DNA of 64,000 nucleotides, from positions 2,852,001 to 2,916,000 of the forward strand of contig OY970066.1 in assembly GCA_963705285.1 (NCBI GenBank). Reading direction: 5' to 3'. A program made the position numbers and the translations under genes. Within the stretch, counting starts at the first letter, position 1. Every line of letters begins with the position of its first letter. Positions 62,560 to 64,000 of this stretch are shown here, in pieces. This stretch comes from JACMLD01 sp963705285. GTDB taxonomy: Bacteria > Bacteroidota > Bacteroidia > Chitinophagales > Chitinophagaceae. Under the pieces are notes generated by a model. It had not been told where the DNA came from and searched no databases. It saw only the letters and a program-made list of their open reading frames with translations.

Positions 62560-62621
62560 CGGCGCAATTTTTTGACTTTTTACTTTTAACTTTTGAATTT
62601 TTACTTTTTACTTTTCACTTT

Positions 62622-63998
62622 TTAATTCGTCCGCTGCATCTCCTCATCTGCAGCAGTTTTTCTTTGCCGGCTACCCTTTAACTGCTGGTTGCCAAAAGAA
62701 AAACTGATGGTCAATAGTGCTATTCTTGAATCTGCTGTTATCCATACACTATTGGTGAATGCCGGCACGTCTATTTTTCCTTTAAAATAATTGCTGTGCC
62801 ATACATCCTGTACCACCAGCTTGGCTTTCCATTTAATCAGAAAACTTTTTTGAAGGCCCACGTCCATGGATCCCAGCCAGGGCGTGCGGGTAATGGCATT
62901 AACAGATGGCGTGTTGAGCCTGCCAGACAATTCGCCTGTCCAGCCTTTTCCAAACACAAAGGCATTGGCGCTGTTGATTCTTCCTGCAAATTGTGCAGAC
63001 CGTAGTGGTATGAATTTATACTGGTACTGAAACTGATTGTAGGTACCTGTTAACGAGTTTTGCATCGTCCAGCCTTTTATGATAGCCACCGGAAAAGTAA
63101 CAGTCAGATAATAACCCTGCGCGATACCGATATTCTCCGGCTTGCGTTGCGTTGTTTTTGCATCGATGGGTTGCACTACAAAAAATACCAGGTCGGTGGT
63201 ATAGGTGGCACCCACAGCAGTAAAAATTTTGTTTTTGTACCCATGTTTGATCTCAAATGAATGCGTGTACTGCGGGTTCAGAAAAGGATTGCCGCTGCTA
63301 TAGGCAAACGGGTCTATATAACTCCTCGCGGGGTTGAGTGATTGATAGTTCGGCCGATCAATACGGTAACTGTAAGAGAAATTCAGTTGATGGTTTTTAT
63401 GTAAAGCGCGGGTGATAAAAAAGCTGGGAAATAGGTTAAGGTATTTCCTGGTAACGATGTTGTGATAAGTGAGTGAATTACCTTGCGAGTGGGTGTATTC
63501 TGCCCGCACACCCAATAATACATCTGTCTTTGGGCCTATTTTACCTGCGGCGCTAACATACCCTGCGTATACGTTTTCCGCATACAGGAAGTGATTGGAT
63601 AAAGCGGTATCCAATGCCAGGTTTCCATTGGTGGACGTGCTTAACTGCAGGTTGTTATCTGATCTTACGCGGCTCATTTTTATACCTGCTTCCAATTTCC
63701 AGCCTTTAAGAATGGGCTTGTTATAGTCTGCTTTAAAAGTAAGGATGTTGATGGTGGTAGGCATATCAGATAACAGGTAGGCGGAGGGCTGTGTGGGATC
63801 AATCGGTACCAGCGTTTGCGTAGTGAGAAAATTACTGAACTGCCGGTTGAATTTACCAAAGTCTATGTCTGCAGTGAGCTGTGCCTTACCAGGAAAGCTG
63901 TGCAATAAATTAACATTGAACAGGTGGTTAGACTGAATGTTGGAAAGGGTTTTATCGGTAAGCGTACCCAGGTAAGCCTCACCATTGGGTTGGTGGCG
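62622..63998 (-). CDS. outer-membrane beta-barrel protein (OMP_b-brl_3 type), 5' end outside the window
   Basis: The reading frame continues to the edge of the window, so the visible 459 codons are the C-terminal part. The segments GVRAEYTHSQGNSLTYHNIV, LNLFPSFFITRALHKNHQLN and YSYRIDRPNYQSLNPARSYI are characteristic of the outer-membrane beta-barrel family found in Bacteroidota (PF14905), often related to TonB-dependent receptors. Alternating strands continue to the C-terminus, which ends in a charged tail (KGSRQRKTAADEEMQRTN) instead of the usual aromatic residue. The N-terminal plug or carboxypeptidase-like part, if present, is not visible. The ligand is unknown. Confidence 0.88.
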   Translation of the reverse strand, partial: RHQPNGEAYLGTLTDKTLSNIQSNHLFNVNLLHSFPGKAQLTADIDFGKFNRQFSNFLTTQTLVPIDPTQPSAYLLSDMPTTINILTFKADYNKPILKGWKLEAGIKMSRVRSDNNLQLSTSTNGNLALDTALSNHFLYAENVYAGYVSAAGKIGPKTDVLLGVRAEYTHSQGNSLTYHNIVTRKYLNLFPSFFITRALHKNHQLNFSYSYRIDRPNYQSLNPARSYIDPFAYSSGNPFLNPQYTHSFEIKHGYKNKIFTAVGATYTTDLVFFVVQPIDAKTTQRKPENIGIAQGYYLTVTFPVAIIKGWTMQNSLTGTYNQFQYQYKFIPLRSAQFAGRINSANAFVFGKGWTGELSGRLNTPSVNAITRTPWLGSMDVGLQKSFLIKWKAKLVVQDVWHSNYFKGKIDVPAFTNSVWITADSRIALLTISFSFGNQQLKGSRQRKTAADEEMQRTN

Positions 63999-64000
63999 GA

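Noticed and set aside
62120..62575. Two plus-strand frames with similar peptides (HKSANAVCITCASV)
   Set aside because: They lie wholly in array 2 and owe their similarity to the DNA repeat.

Overview
The window looks like a chromosome segment from a Bacteroidota bacterium, most likely of the Chitinophagaceae type. This rests on several signs taken together: TAnnTTTG-type promoter boxes with few Shine-Dalgarno sites, many lipoproteins with a Cys lipobox, an OMP_b-brl_3-type outer-membrane beta-barrel, a T9SS-type C-terminal tail, a futalosine-pathway menaquinone gene (mqnE), an HU-CCDC81/SPOR-type protein, and a medium G+C content. I found no tRNA, rRNA, CRISPR array, prophage or intact insertion sequence.

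Layout. 0-2 kb: the end of a membrane protein, a secreted carboxypeptidase-regulatory-like protein, a periplasmic rhodanese and a LysE-type exporter. 2.05-2.96 kb: an array of long palindromic extragenic repeats. 3-13 kb: a Tat-type Gfo/Idh/MocA oxidoreductase, YitT and an APC permease (divergent), a GDSL lipoprotein, a DUF985 cupin, a SPOR-like protein, an FKBP lipoprotein and L-serine dehydratase. 12.8-19.4 kb: mqnE, phoH, a S1/P1-type nuclease/phospholipase, two half-size transporters, inorganic pyrophosphatase and an overlapping ECF sigma/anti-sigma pair. 20-29.6 kb: an Asp/Glu racemase homologue, threonine aldolase, an oligopeptide-binding lipoprotein, an M1 peptidase, a membrane glycosyltransferase coupled to a UGM-like flavoenzyme, and an NlpC/P60 lipoprotein. 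30-33.6 kb: dnaE, broken in this sequence by five apparent single-base duplications. 33.9-43.4 kb: thioredoxin, a large secreted repeat protein, a mono-haem protein, a nucleoside permease and a giant transglutaminase-DUF2126 protein.

43.4-57 kb carries a set of functions often found together in stress- and desiccation-tolerant soil bacteria: clade-2 catalase KatE, an iron-permease-family protein, DUF2252, LigD (split by a frame change in a run of nine A), a GH13 alpha-amylase-family enzyme, KTSC, a DUF4142 lipoprotein and a Lys-rich DUF6496 protein. 57.2-61.2 kb holds the most system-like locus: an M6 metallopeptidase with an odd glycine-rich, acidic C-terminal tail, followed by a tight three-gene run (a protein resembling the N-terminal part of an ATP-grasp enzyme, a RimK-like ATP-grasp ligase and a 90-residue protein). 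I read it as a candidate peptide-modification operon; this is inference. 61.27-62.56 kb is a second array of the same palindromic repeat family in the opposite orientation, and the window ends inside an outer-membrane beta-barrel gene.

Intergenic DNA is unusual throughout. It contains tracts of short repeated words, often as facing pairs, a pair of inverted decayed mobile-element relics 30 kb apart, and several near-perfect inverted repeats.
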